From JBDHDH01 sp039591615 (lineage in GTDB: Bacteria > Gemmatimonadota > Gemmatimonadetes > Gemmatimonadales > GWC2-71-9), in assembly GCA_039591615.1 (NCBI GenBank), contig JBDHDH010000002.1, positions 45,886 to 109,885 of the forward strand: a DNA stretch of 64,000 bases, read 5' to 3'. Below the pieces are notes generated by a model. The model was not told the origin of the DNA. It did no database searches and worked only from the letters and a program-made list of their open reading frames with translations. The position numbers and the translations under genes were made by a program. Within the stretch, counting starts at the first letter, position 1. Each line of letters begins with the position of its first letter. Shown piece after piece: positions 53,869 through 62,029 of the stretch.

Positions 53869-54672
53869 ATGAAGAGGGGAACGGTCCTGTACAAGATGAC
53901 GGGGTCGGGGAACGACTTCGTGTTCGTGGATGGCCGCACGAGCCCTGCCGTGTCGCCTGAAGAGATTGCACGTCTCTGTGCGCGTCGGACCGGCATGGGG
54001 GCGGACGGGTTCGTGGTTCTGGAGCCAGGATCGGCGGCAGGGGTGGTCCGGTTTCAGTTCTTCAACTGCGATGGTAGCAGGGCGTCCATGTGTGGCAACG
54101 CAGCGCTCTGCGCGACGCGGCTAGCTGCGCGGCTCCGCATGGCACCGGCGGCGGGGATGCGGCTGGAGACTGATGCCGGGACCCTCGCCACGCGTTGCTT
54201 GCCCGGGGCCGGCGAGCGGGCTGAGATCGAAGTCCCCGCGCACGGAAGAATCGTCCTGCCGGAGATCGCCCTTGCGGCCGGGGAGCAGTCGGCGTACCTG
54301 GTCGAGGTGGGCGTGCCGCACGTCGTGGTGGTGGTCGACGACGTTCGACTTGTTGAGGTTTGCGAGCGAGGAAGCGAGCTTCGCCGTCACTCCGCGGTCC
54401 AACCGGCTGGGGCAAATGTGAACTTCGTGTCCGGCCACGAGGCCGAATGGTCTATGCGGACGTTCGAGCGGGGTGTCGAAGATGAAACCCTGGCCTGCGG
54501 GACCGGTGCGGTGGCCGCGGCCGTCGTGCTCTCACATGATGGGACGGTGGCGCTGCCGTGGAGCGTCCAGACGGTTGCGGGGAGCCTACTCACGGTGTCG
54601 GGGAGCCTCAGGGATGGGGCTCGCCTCGCGGGGGAGGGCCGGCTCGTGTTCAAGGCGATTGTCGGGGGTTGA
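53869..54672 (+). CDS. dapF: Diaminopimelate epimerase
   Basis: A 267-residue enzyme making meso-diaminopimelate for peptidoglycan and lysine. The two catalytic cysteines are Cys75 (SMCGNAALC) and Cys210 (TLACGTGAVA). KMTGSGNDFVFVD is the family start. ATG 53869 lies four bases after the glycosyltransferase stop. The loop normally GNGARC is GNAALC here, a mild divergence. It is the last gene of the 15-kb run. Confidence 0.92.
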   Translation: MKRGTVLYKMTGSGNDFVFVDGRTSPAVSPEEIARLCARRTGMGADGFVVLEPGSAAGVVRFQFFNCDGSRASMCGNAALCATRLAARLRMAPAAGMRLETDAGTLATRCLPGAGERAEIEVPAHGRIVLPEIALAAGEQSAYLVEVGVPHVVVVVDDVRLVEVCERGSELRRHSAVQPAGANVNFVSGHEAEWSMRTFERGVEDETLACGTGAVAAAVVLSHDGTVALPWSVQTVAGSLLTVSGSLRDGARLAGEGRLVFKAIVGG

Positions 54673-54711
54673 CCCGCCCTGTGCGCGGATCGAGGTCCTA
54701 TTAGGGCGGGT
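54672..54711 (+). terminator. Stem-loop downstream of dapF
   Basis: ACCCGCCCT (54672-54680) and AGGGCGGGT (54703-54711) are perfect inverted nine-base arms around a 22-base loop. The loop is long and there is no T-run, so it is a weak terminator candidate at the end of the long operon. Confidence 0.35.
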
Positions 54712-54939
54712 GTGGATACTCAAAGAAGCGTGACCCAGTCTGCCTGGCGTCCGGCCGGCCGGACCGATGCCGAACAGCTACCGAACTGCTAATCAATTGA
54801 GAGAGAAGGTGTTAGGAAGGTGGTAAGTGCCGGGTGAGCAGATATCCACATGGTGACTTAACATAATATATCTTATACGCAGTACAGGCCAGGTGACGTT
54901 CGTTAGGAAAGAACAGCCAGCTCCGTTGCTCTTTCTCTC
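54712..54939. other. Intergenic region with an AT-rich patch
   Basis: No gene. TTAACATAATATATCTTATA around 54857-54880 is much more AT-rich than anything nearby. TGAGAGAGAA near 54800 and TTCTCTCTCA near 54935 form an inverted repeat 130 bases apart. It lies between convergent dapF and the TPR gene, where a promoter would not be expected; function unknown. Confidence 0.4.
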
Positions 54940-55590
54940 TCAGGAGGGCTCAGACGGTCTCAGTTCAGCCAATCTCACTTGGGCTTCGGTCGCGCCAGGA
55001 GAATCGGGATGGTCTTGCAGCAGCCGCTCGTAAACGTCAGCCGCGCGTGCCGTATCGCCCCCGGCCACCAGCGCGCGCCCTGCGTCATGCAGGTACTGGG
55101 CTGCCAAGAAACCGTACCAAGCGGCGTCCGCTGCCAGCAGATACGCATCTGCGGCCCCGTCCATCTGTCCTTGCTGCTCGAACGCAGCTCCAATCAGCCC
55201 GTGCGCGGAAGCCAGGAACTGCTCCTCGAGCCCAGCCGCAATCGCTGCACGAAGCTCGGCGACCGCGGTTTGCGCCTCGCCCTGCCCGAGGCGCACCTGC
55301 GCCAGTAGGATGCTCGCCTCATCGGCAGCTCGTGTGCCGCTATACGATTCGACCAGACGCGATAAGTCGCTGGCTGCCAGCGGCAAGTTGCCCGCCTGCA
55401 CGGTCGCCCGAGCAGTGTTCAGGGACCGAGCGGCAAACGCTTCCCTTCGCTGCTTCGCAGAGATCGCGAACCAAACACCCCCGGCGGCTAGCGCGAGCAC
55501 CGCAGCTCCCCCCAAGAGCGTGCGACGATTCTCTCGCAGCCACCTCAGGATTCGCGTGACGCGATCGTCAGACTCCCGCTGCGTATTCAC
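54940..55590 (-). CDS. Membrane-anchored TPR protein (YfgM-like)
   Basis: A 216-residue protein. Cytoplasmic N terminus, one membrane helix at about residues 25-45 (LLGGAAVLALAAGGVWFAI), then helical repeats of TPR type: ASDLSRLVESYSGTRAADEAS, AYLLAADAAWYGFLAAQYLHD and AADVYERLLQDHPDSPGAT. Resembles YfgM/tetratricopeptide_21-type proteins that sit at the Sec translocon. GTG start. No further function can be assigned. Confidence 0.78.
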   Translation of the reverse strand: MNTQRESDDRVTRILRWLRENRRTLLGGAAVLALAAGGVWFAISAKQRREAFAARSLNTARATVQAGNLPLAASDLSRLVESYSGTRAADEASILLAQVRLGQGEAQTAVAELRAAIAAGLEEQFLASAHGLIGAAFEQQGQMDGAADAYLLAADAAWYGFLAAQYLHDAGRALVAGGDTARAADVYERLLQDHPDSPGATEAQVRLAELRPSEPS

Positions 55591-55657
55591 ACTCTGTGGC
55601 TGGCCATAATACGGTGATAAGTCGACGTTATCTGGGTTCCCTATCCAGGGATCGCCA

Positions 55658-55731
55658 TGCCCCTGGCAGGACTCGAACCTGCGGCCAACGGTTTAGGAAA
55701 CCGCTGCTCTATCCAACTGAGCTACAGGGGC
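55658..55731 (-). tRNA. tRNA-Arg, anticodon CCT
   Basis: A 74-base cloverleaf on the minus strand. Acceptor arms GCCCCTG and CAGGGGC pair perfectly, with discriminator A. The D arm contains AGCTCAGTTGGATAGAGCA, and the anticodon stem GCGGT/ACCGT encloses loop TTCCTAA, giving anticodon CCT. The T arm GCAGGTTCGAGTCCTGC is normal. CCA is not encoded. Confidence 0.95.
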
Positions 55732-55746
55732 CCTGGTACAGACGGC

Positions 55747-55778
55747 GAAAGCTAATGGGCCCCCCCATGCGTGTCCAA
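55747..55778 (-). promoter_or_regulatory. Candidate promoter of tRNA-Arg
   Basis: Read on the minus strand: TTG at 55778-55776, 21 bases, then TAGCTTTC at 55754-55747, 15 bases before the mature tRNA. The tRNA-Gly gene has the same element at the same 15-base distance, which supports both. Confidence 0.5.
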
Positions 55779-55799
55779 GCACTGGGTGTCCCAATCCGG

Positions 55800-56345
55800 T
55801 TAACCTTTCCTCGGATACTCGAGGACCGTCCAGAAATCGACATCCTCGGGAAGCCGCGCGCGCCCGTCGAGTTCGGACAGCTCGATAAGCACCGTCACGC
55901 CCTCGAGCGCGCCACCTGCTTCCTCCACCGCCCTGGCCGCAGCTTGCACCGTGCCGCCCGTCGCGATCAGGTCATCGACGATCAACACTCGGTCCCCTCG
56001 ATGGATCGCGTCCAGGTGTACCTCGATGGCGTCCGTCCCGTATTCTAGCGTGTAATCGAGTCGCCTCGTTTTCCAGGGCAGCTTTCCGACCTTGCGCGCC
56101 GGGACGAGACCGGCCCTCAAGCGGAGAGCCAGCGCCGCGCCGAATATGAAGCCTCGCGATTCAATGGCGAGCACCTTGTCGACTTCTCGCCCGTCCAGCG
56201 GGCGCGCCATTCGCTCCACCGCCTGATGGAAGAGCTGTGGCTCAAGGAGAAGCGGTGTGATGTCTCGAAACACGATCCCCGGCGATGGGAAGTCCGGTAC
56301 ATCGCGGATAGCGGCGTAAAAATCTTCCAATGTGAAGTGTGACAC
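55800..56345 (-). CDS. apt: Adenine phosphoribosyltransferase
   Basis: A 181-residue purine salvage enzyme. The PRPP-binding motif VLIVDDLIATGGT is at about residues 120-132. IRDVPDFPSPGIVFRDITPLL, the flexible loop RKVGKLPWKT and AIESRGFIFG are typical of Apt. GTG start with AAGGAG upstream. Downstream lies the tRNA-Arg promoter candidate. Confidence 0.95.
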   Translation of the reverse strand: MSHFTLEDFYAAIRDVPDFPSPGIVFRDITPLLLEPQLFHQAVERMARPLDGREVDKVLAIESRGFIFGAALALRLRAGLVPARKVGKLPWKTRRLDYTLEYGTDAIEVHLDAIHRGDRVLIVDDLIATGGTVQAAARAVEEAGGALEGVTVLIELSELDGRARLPEDVDFWTVLEYPRKG

Positions 56346-56362
56346 AAGATTAGACTCCTTAA

Positions 56363-56644
56363 CTATCTGACATCAAAGAACTTGCCAATCTCGGCCTCGT
56401 GTGGAAAATTAGCATTTTCCACACGGTCAACATCGGCCCACTGCGGTCCTTCTCTCAGCGCTGCTTCGAGATCTGCGATGGCCTCGCTCGGCCCCTTCGC
56501 AACGACCTCGACACACCCGTCAGGCAAGTTCGACACCCATCCCGTGAGGCCAAGGGCCTGTGCGCGCCGGAGAGTAAACCAGCGAAAACCCACTCCCTGG
56601 ACTCTCCCGGAGATTACCCACCGGACAGCGACCTCTTCGCTCAT
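56363..56644 (-). CDS. Acylphosphatase
   Basis: A 93-residue small enzyme hydrolysing acyl phosphates. Catalytic Arg21 (GRVQGVGFRWF) and Asn39 (GWVSNLPDG) are present. ATG 56644 is chosen since the conserved domain begins there; the longer frame overlaps the DedA gene. It starts one base after the DedA stop. Confidence 0.92.
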   Translation of the reverse strand: MSEEVAVRWVISGRVQGVGFRWFTLRRAQALGLTGWVSNLPDGCVEVVAKGPSEAIADLEAALREGPQWADVDRVENANFPHEAEIGKFFDVR

Positions 56645-56645
56645 T

Positions 56646-57341
56646 TCAGGCCGGCGCTCCGCCGCCTGGCTCACCCTGCTGTGCTTCTGCCCTGCGCCGT
56701 GCGGCCGCTCCTCGGCGACGGTGACGGTAGATGTATATGCCAACCAGCACTACTAGAATCGGGACGAGCGCCAGGACCGCCAAGGAGCTGTATCGGCGGA
56801 CCTCCTCGTTCCACAAGAGTGCATCGACGTTCGTGATGAGCTCGGCGTTGCGTCCGACATACCAACCGATGAGCGTCAGAATGACACACCAGATCCCTGC
56901 CCCGGCGGCGGTATAAACCAGGAATCGGTCCATGCGCATGCGCGCGAACCCGGCTGGTACCGAGATTAACTGGCGGACTACCGGCAACAGCCGAGCGGTG
57001 AAGGTACTGATCTCGCCGTGCTGCCGAAAGAAGGCCTCGGCGCGATCCAGCGAGGATTCCTTGATCAAGAGGTAGCGGCCGTAGCGATGCAGGACGGGGC
57101 GGCCAAAGCGCGCGGCTATGTAGTAGTTGAAGAGCGCACCCATCACGCTGCCTGCCAACCCCGACAACATGGCCAATGTGGCGCTCATCCGTCCCTGCGC
57201 CGCCAGGTAGCCGGCCGGCGGGAGGATAACCTCGCTGGGAAACGGAACGAAAGACGATTCGACGGCCATCAGCAGCATGATGCCGGGGTATCCAAGCGTC
57301 AGGATCGTCTCTGTCAGCCACGTGACAATTGCCTCGAACAT
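56646..57341 (-). CDS. DedA family membrane protein (second paralogue)
   Basis: A 231-residue polytopic protein starting at ATG 57341 (upstream frame overlaps pcm). About five helices, with MAVESSFVPFPSEVILPPAGYLA as first re-entrant segment and FTARLLPVVRQLISVPAGFARM as second. This is the canonical DedA arrangement. Basic tail (RHRRRGAAARRR). Related proteins flip phospholipids or undecaprenyl phosphate. Distinct from the paralogue at 37129. Confidence 0.9.
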   Translation of the reverse strand: MFEAIVTWLTETILTLGYPGIMLLMAVESSFVPFPSEVILPPAGYLAAQGRMSATLAMLSGLAGSVMGALFNYYIAARFGRPVLHRYGRYLLIKESSLDRAEAFFRQHGEISTFTARLLPVVRQLISVPAGFARMRMDRFLVYTAAGAGIWCVILTLIGWYVGRNAELITNVDALLWNEEVRRYSSLAVLALVPILVVLVGIYIYRHRRRGAAARRRAEAQQGEPGGGAPA

Positions 57342-57355
57342 CGTATTCGGGTCTC

Positions 57356-58015
57356 CTAAGCCGGAAAGCCGTACCGCCCCAGCAAGGGGACAAACTGCGC
57401 CTCCCCCAGGTCTTCCTCGACCGTCTTCCCACGGCTTTTGGTGATCCGTCTCAGCCTCTGTCCCCCGGCGTGCTGGATCGGTATCACGAGGCGGCCGCCT
57501 TCTGCCAGTTGGTCCAGGAGTGGCTGGGGAATCTCGGGGCCGGCGGCCGCCACGAGGATTCCTTCGAATGGTGCCAGGGAGCGCCAACCCAGTGAACCGT
57601 CCCCGACAACGACGGCGACTCCCTTGATCCTGGCCTTCTCGAGGGCCGCGCGGGCAGCGGCGGCGAGGTTCGGCAGCCGCTCAACTGACACCACCGCGCC
57701 TGCGAGCTGCGCCAGCAGCGCGGCCTGGTAGCCGGATCCGGTCCCGATCTCCAGGACGCGTTCGGTACCCTCGAGACGCAGGGCCTCGAGGTAACGGGCT
57801 TGCGTTGTCGGCTGTGAGATGGTCTGTCCATTGCCGATGGGGAGGGCGGTGTCCTCGTACGCCCGATGCCGCAGCGCTTCGGGCACAAACAGATGCCGCG
57901 GCACGATCCCGAAGGCTCTGAGGACCGCCATGTCGCGCACCCCGCTTCGCCGCAGCTCCTCGAGGAGTCGAGCCCGATAGCCACCGTAGGAGTCCGTTAC
58001 TTCCCCAGGTTCCAT
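57356..58015 (-). CDS. pcm: Protein-L-isoaspartate O-methyltransferase
   Basis: A 219-residue SAM-dependent methyltransferase repairing isoaspartyl residues. SAM motif I VLEIGTGSGYQAALLA is at about residue 85, with the substrate segment ALPIGNGQTISQPTTQAR before it. ATG 58015 chosen by domain start; the frame continues upstream as a shadow of surE. Overlaps surE by 19 bases, the well-known surE-pcm pairing of stress-survival genes. Confidence 0.94.
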   Translation of the reverse strand: MEPGEVTDSYGGYRARLLEELRRSGVRDMAVLRAFGIVPRHLFVPEALRHRAYEDTALPIGNGQTISQPTTQARYLEALRLEGTERVLEIGTGSGYQAALLAQLAGAVVSVERLPNLAAAARAALEKARIKGVAVVVGDGSLGWRSLAPFEGILVAAAGPEIPQPLLDQLAEGGRLVIPIQHAGGQRLRRITKSRGKTVEEDLGEAQFVPLLGRYGFPA

Positions 58016-58746
58016 GCCCCCACGTCCTCGAGAAGAGCGTAGTCTGTGAGATCGACGTGGAGGGGTGTCACAGAGATGTAACCATCGTGAATTGCCCGGA
58101 AATCCGAGTCCTCGCCGCCGGACCACGAAATCTGGCCACCCCCGATCCAGTACACGGTCCGCCCCCATGGGTCGCTCGTCTCGACGAGCGACTCCGAATA
58201 GACACGCTTGCCCAAGGTCGTGACCCGGATTCCCCGGATCTCTTCGCCGGGGATCGGTGGGAGATTGATGTTCAAGAGGGTCTCTTTGGGGAAGCGATCC
58301 ACTCGAACGATATTCGCGACGAGTCGCTCCAGCCACGGCCGTTGACCCTCCAACAGATGCAGGTTGCCACCAGCGAAGGAGATGGCCACTCCGGGAATCC
58401 CGAGGGACAGGCCCTCCATAGCCGCGGCGACGGTTCCCGAATAGAGAACATCCTCTCCCATGTTCGGGCCGTGGTTGATTCCTGAGAAGACGAAGTGCGG
58501 CCGCTTGGGGAGTAGCGTACCGAGCGCCAGGAGCACGCAGTCGGTAGGAGTCCCGTCGACCTGCAGGGACCCATCGGGGAGGCGGGAGGCACGCAGCGGG
58601 CGGTGCAGCGTGAGGGAATGGCTCGCGCCGCTCTGTTCCCGATCTGGGGCGACGACCGTGACCCGTCCGACGTGGAGGCACACGTCGGTCAACACGCTGA
58701 GCCCGTGGGCCCGGACGCCGTCGTCGTTGCTGATCAGGATATTCAA
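57997..58746 (-). CDS. surE: 5'-nucleotidase SurE
   Basis: A 249-residue metal-dependent nucleotidase. The N-terminal NILISNDDGVRAHGL holds the metal aspartates Asp8 and Asp9; APDREQSGASHSLT, SGINHGPNMGEDVLYSGTV and GTPTDCV follow. Length typical. Overlaps the MerR gene by four bases upstream and pcm downstream. Confidence 0.95.
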   Translation of the reverse strand: MNILISNDDGVRAHGLSVLTDVCLHVGRVTVVAPDREQSGASHSLTLHRPLRASRLPDGSLQVDGTPTDCVLLALGTLLPKRPHFVFSGINHGPNMGEDVLYSGTVAAAMEGLSLGIPGVAISFAGGNLHLLEGQRPWLERLVANIVRVDRFPKETLLNINLPPIPGEEIRGIRVTTLGKRVYSESLVETSDPWGRTVYWIGGGQISWSGGEDSDFRAIHDGYISVTPLHVDLTDYALLEDVGAWNLGK

Positions 58747-59105
58747 GAGGGTTTTTTCCCGTCCAGGATCGCCAAGATGTGTCTGATCTCGTTCGCCAGA
58801 TTCTCGATGGTCTCGTGCTGCAGGGCAACGTGCGCTTCGGACTTGAGGCTGCCGGTGCGACGGTAGTCCTCGATCCGACGCCGCGCCCCCTCGATGGTGT
58901 ACTTCTCAGTGTACAGGAGATGTTTAACCAGCATGATAAGCTCGATCTCCCGTCGCTGGTAGACACGGTTGCCGGAGCGGTTCTTGGCGGGACTGAGAAA
59001 ACGGAACTGGCTTTCCCAATACCGCAGCACGTGTGGTTTGAGGTCTGTGAGCTGGCACACGTCACCGATGGAGAAGAACTCCTGGACGGGTCGCGAGGCG
59101 GTCAT
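58743..59105 (-). CDS. MerR family transcriptional regulator
   Basis: A 120-residue protein with an N-terminal winged helix-turn-helix (FFSIGDVCQLTDLKPHVLRY, then VYQRREIELIMLVKHLL) and a short C-terminal coiled helix. No metal-binding cysteines or large effector domain are seen, so it belongs to the small MerR/YcgE-like group. Start at ATG 59105, overlapping the gpsA stop (ATGA). Its target is unknown; sitting inside the gpsA-surE run suggests autoregulation or nearby lipid genes. Confidence 0.85.
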   Translation of the reverse strand: MTASRPVQEFFSIGDVCQLTDLKPHVLRYWESQFRFLSPAKNRSGNRVYQRREIELIMLVKHLLYTEKYTIEGARRRIEDYRRTGSLKSEAHVALQHETIENLANEIRHILAILDGKKPS

Positions 59106-60103
59106 TGCCACCACTCCGGCTTGGGTTCTCGCTCCATCAGGTCGCGGATGGCCCGCTCGGGGCGCTTTCCCTCCCAGAGAATCTCCTCGATCTGCTCGGT
59201 GATGGGCAGCTCGACACCCACCTGGCGGCCGAGTTCCAGGGCGGCCTTCGCGGTTCCCACTCCCTCGGCCACCGTACGCCGGCCACGCAGGATATCCTCC
59301 ACGGAGCGGCCTTTGGCGAGTTCGAGGCCCAGAGAACGGTTTCGGCTCAGGGCTCCGGTCGCGGTGAGAATGAGATCCCCCATGCCAGCGAGGCCGGCGA
59401 ACGTCATGGGCGAGGCGCCCATGGCCTGCCCCATCCGGGTCATTTCGGCCAGGCCGCGGGTGATGAGCGCCGCGCGGGTGTTGTTGCCCAGGCCCATCCC
59501 ATCCACGATGCCGGCGGCGATGGCGATCACGTTCTTGAGGGCACCGCCGAACTCGACGCCCCGAACGTCGTCGCTGGTGTAGACGCGGAAGTAGTTAGTC
59601 CAGAAAGCCTGCTGAACCGCCTTGGCGGCCCCGCCGTCTCGGGAAGCGACGACGACGGCGGTGGGTTGTCGTTCGTAGACTTCCCTGGCGAAGCTCGGGC
59701 CGGAAAGCGCGACGATCGGCGATCCCGGAAGCGTCTCGCCGAGAACCTCGCTCATCGTCTTCAGGGAATCGGTTTCGAGGCCCTTGGAGACACTCACGAC
59801 GATCGGCGGGCGCTCTCCATCGAGGGCGGGCGCCACGTGTGCGCTCACCTGTCGAACCGCGTGGCATGGCGCCGCGGATACGATGAGCTCTGCAGGGGTG
59901 ACGACCTCGAGAAGCTCATTCGAAGCTCGCACCGCCTCGCTCACCAGTGCATCTGCGAGAAAGAGTCCGTTCACGTGATCGCGGTTGAGGCTCTCAACGA
60001 CCTCGGGTTCCCGCGCCCAAATCGCGACGTCATGTCCCTGATGCGCCAGCAGGTTGGCCAGGGTCGTCCCCCAACTCCCGGCGCCAACGACCGCGATTCT
60101 CAC
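59102..60103 (-). CDS. gpsA: Glycerol-3-phosphate dehydrogenase (NAD(P)+)
   Basis: A 333-residue enzyme making sn-glycerol 3-phosphate for phospholipids. The N-terminal Rossmann loop VVGAGSWGTTLANLLA, VSVSKGLE, the catalytic-lysine segment EFGGALKNVIAIAAGI and AGMGDLILT are GpsA hallmarks. It is one base downstream of plsY, the acyltransferase that uses its product. Confidence 0.96.
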   Translation of the reverse strand: MRIAVVGAGSWGTTLANLLAHQGHDVAIWAREPEVVESLNRDHVNGLFLADALVSEAVRASNELLEVVTPAELIVSAAPCHAVRQVSAHVAPALDGERPPIVVSVSKGLETDSLKTMSEVLGETLPGSPIVALSGPSFAREVYERQPTAVVVASRDGGAAKAVQQAFWTNYFRVYTSDDVRGVEFGGALKNVIAIAAGIVDGMGLGNNTRAALITRGLAEMTRMGQAMGASPMTFAGLAGMGDLILTATGALSRNRSLGLELAKGRSVEDILRGRRTVAEGVGTAKAALELGRQVGVELPITEQIEEILWEGKRPERAIRDLMEREPKPEWWQ

Positions 60104-60104
60104 G

Positions 60105-60710
60105 TCAGGTCGCTCCTTCCCGTCGACCGATTCGGTTCTCGGTGCCTGCTAGGAGTCTTCGGATGTTGCTGCGGTGGTTGAAGACGATGAACGCGGCGAG
60201 TCCGACTCCGGCGGCAATGGTGTACGGTCGGCTGGGGTGAACGATCCAGACCACAATGGGGAACGTGATTGCGCCGATCATCGAAGCGAGCGACATGAAG
60301 CGTGTGCTCGCCAGGATGCCAAGCCACGCGACGGCACTGATTCCCAGGGGAATCGGTTCGAGAGCGAGGACAACCCCCGCGGCGGTCGCTACTCCCTTCC
60401 CTCCGCGGAATCGGACGAACACCGAGAACACATGGCCGACCACCGCCGCGAGGCCCATCACCAGCGGCAGCGAGGGATGACTGCCCGCTCGAGCACCGAA
60501 TACCAGGACCGGAACGATGCCTTTGGTGATGTCGACGACGCCCACCGGGATTGCGTAGCTCAAACCCAGCACTCGATAGATGTTGGTCGCGCCGAGGTTC
60601 TTGCTGCCGTGTTCCCGCAGGTCGATGTGCCCCAGGTACTTCCCAACCAGGTAACTGGTAGGAATCGCGCCCATGAGGTACGACAGCGCAAGCCAAAAGA
60701 GCGTGCTCAC
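60105..60710 (-). CDS. plsY: Acyl-phosphate:glycerol-3-phosphate acyltransferase PlsY
   Basis: About 201 residues from GTG 60710, overlapping the der stop as GTGA; the upstream in-frame residues are not homologous. Integral membrane protein with about seven helices. Conserved motifs are GSKNLGATNIYRVLG, FRGGKGVAT and the third FNHRSNIRRLL. Uses acyl-phosphate from PlsX and glycerol 3-phosphate from GpsA to make lysophosphatidate. Confidence 0.94.
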   Translation of the reverse strand: MSTLFWLALSYLMGAIPTSYLVGKYLGHIDLREHGSKNLGATNIYRVLGLSYAIPVGVVDITKGIVPVLVFGARAGSHPSLPLVMGLAAVVGHVFSVFVRFRGGKGVATAAGVVLALEPIPLGISAVAWLGILASTRFMSLASMIGAITFPIVVWIVHPSRPYTIAAGVGLAAFIVFNHRSNIRRLLAGTENRIGRREGAT

Positions 60711-62029
60711 GACGAGCGGCGACGGCGGCGAAACTTCAATCGAAGCGGTACGCCGCGAAACGCCCACGCTGCACGGAACCCGCGCTCCAGATACCGTCGG
60801 TACGACTCTGGAATGGCCTCAGGCCGATTCGCCACGACGGCAAAGCTCGGCGGACGGGTTCCGATCTGCGATGCGTATAGCAGTTTGACTTCTCCTCTTC
60901 CCCGCTGCGGGGGTCGATTGCGGTCCACCAGTTCTCGCAGGACCCTGTTCACCTCGGCGGTTGGGATCCGGTTCGCCCGCGCCTCGGCCACCGTCAGGAT
61001 TCCATCCAAGATGCGGCGGACGCGCTGACCCGTTTGCGCCGACACGTAGATGAAGGGAACGGTTTCGAGGAAAGGTGCCCGTGTCACCACTTGCCGTTCG
61101 CCGCGGCGCGCGGTGCCAGCATCCTTGTCCTCGACCAGGTCCCATTTGTTTACTGCGACGATCAGCCCCGCACCATGGTCCCAGGCGGCTCGGGCGATCC
61201 GCAGGTCCTGGGTCTCGGTCCCGATGGCGGCATCCACCAGGAGCACACACACATCCGCCCGTCCGATCGCCCGCTCGGTCCGGAGGGTCGCGTAGAACTC
61301 GACTTCATCTTCTACTTTCGATCGCCGCCGTAACCCCGCGGTATCAATGAAGTTGAGGATTTTTCCCTGGTACCGCAAGGGGGAATCAACCGCGTCACGG
61401 GTCGTACCGGCATCGGGCGCCACGACAGACCGCTCCTCGCCCACGAGACGATTGAGGAGTGATGACTTTCCGACGTTCGGCCGACCCACCACGGCCACCT
61501 GCACCATGTCCTGGTCGTCCGCTGTTGCGGTGACGGGCAAGAGGGCCACCAGCCGATCCAGCAGGTCGCCGCTGCCCCGGCCCGTCGCCGCCGAAACGGG
61601 CTGCGGATCGCCTACCCCCAGCTCGTGGAAGACGTAATGCGAGACGTCCCGAGCCAGGTCATCGGCCTTGTTCGCCACCAGCAAGACACGGTCTCGCTGG
61701 GGACGGAGGATCTGGGCAACTTCCAAATCTGCCGGATGCACACCCTGCTGGGTGTCGACGACAAAGAGGATGACATCCGCGTTTCCGATGGCGAGCTCGA
61801 CTTGCCGTCGTATCGCCACGCTGAGCGCGTCATGGGTCCCCACGACCCAGCCGCCCGTGTCGACGAGCCAAAAGGGCTTTCCAGCCCAATCCGCCGGCGC
61901 GAAGTTGCGGTCTCGAGTCACGCCAGGTCGCATATCGACGATGGCGCGGCGCCCGCCGGCGATGCGGTTGAACAAGGTCGACTTGCCAACGTTGGGGCGG
62001 CCGACGATGGCCACCGTCGGCCGCTTCAC
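60707..62029 (-). CDS. der: GTPase Der (EngA)
   Basis: A 440-residue essential ribosome-assembly GTPase with two G domains: GRPNVGKST near residue 10 and GRPNVGKSS near residue 186, each with DTGG/DTAG and NKAD/NKWD, then a KH-like C-terminal domain. The GTG at 62029 gives the conserved start KRPTVAIVGR; the longer frame overlaps the DUF512 gene. GTGA overlap upstream. Confidence 0.96.
   Translation of the reverse strand: MKRPTVAIVGRPNVGKSTLFNRIAGGRRAIVDMRPGVTRDRNFAPADWAGKPFWLVDTGGWVVGTHDALSVAIRRQVELAIGNADVILFVVDTQQGVHPADLEVAQILRPQRDRVLLVANKADDLARDVSHYVFHELGVGDPQPVSAATGRGSGDLLDRLVALLPVTATADDQDMVQVAVVGRPNVGKSSLLNRLVGEERSVVAPDAGTTRDAVDSPLRYQGKILNFIDTAGLRRRSKVEDEVEFYATLRTERAIGRADVCVLLVDAAIGTETQDLRIARAAWDHGAGLIVAVNKWDLVEDKDAGTARRGERQVVTRAPFLETVPFIYVSAQTGQRVRRILDGILTVAEARANRIPTAEVNRVLRELVDRNRPPQRGRGEVKLLYASQIGTRPPSFAVVANRPEAIPESYRRYLERGFRAAWAFRGVPLRLKFRRRRRSS

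Noticed and set aside
58016..59065. 350-residue extension of the pcm frame
   Set aside because: Low-complexity arginine/serine-rich translation running opposite no gap, fully inside surE and the MerR gene; clearly a shadow.
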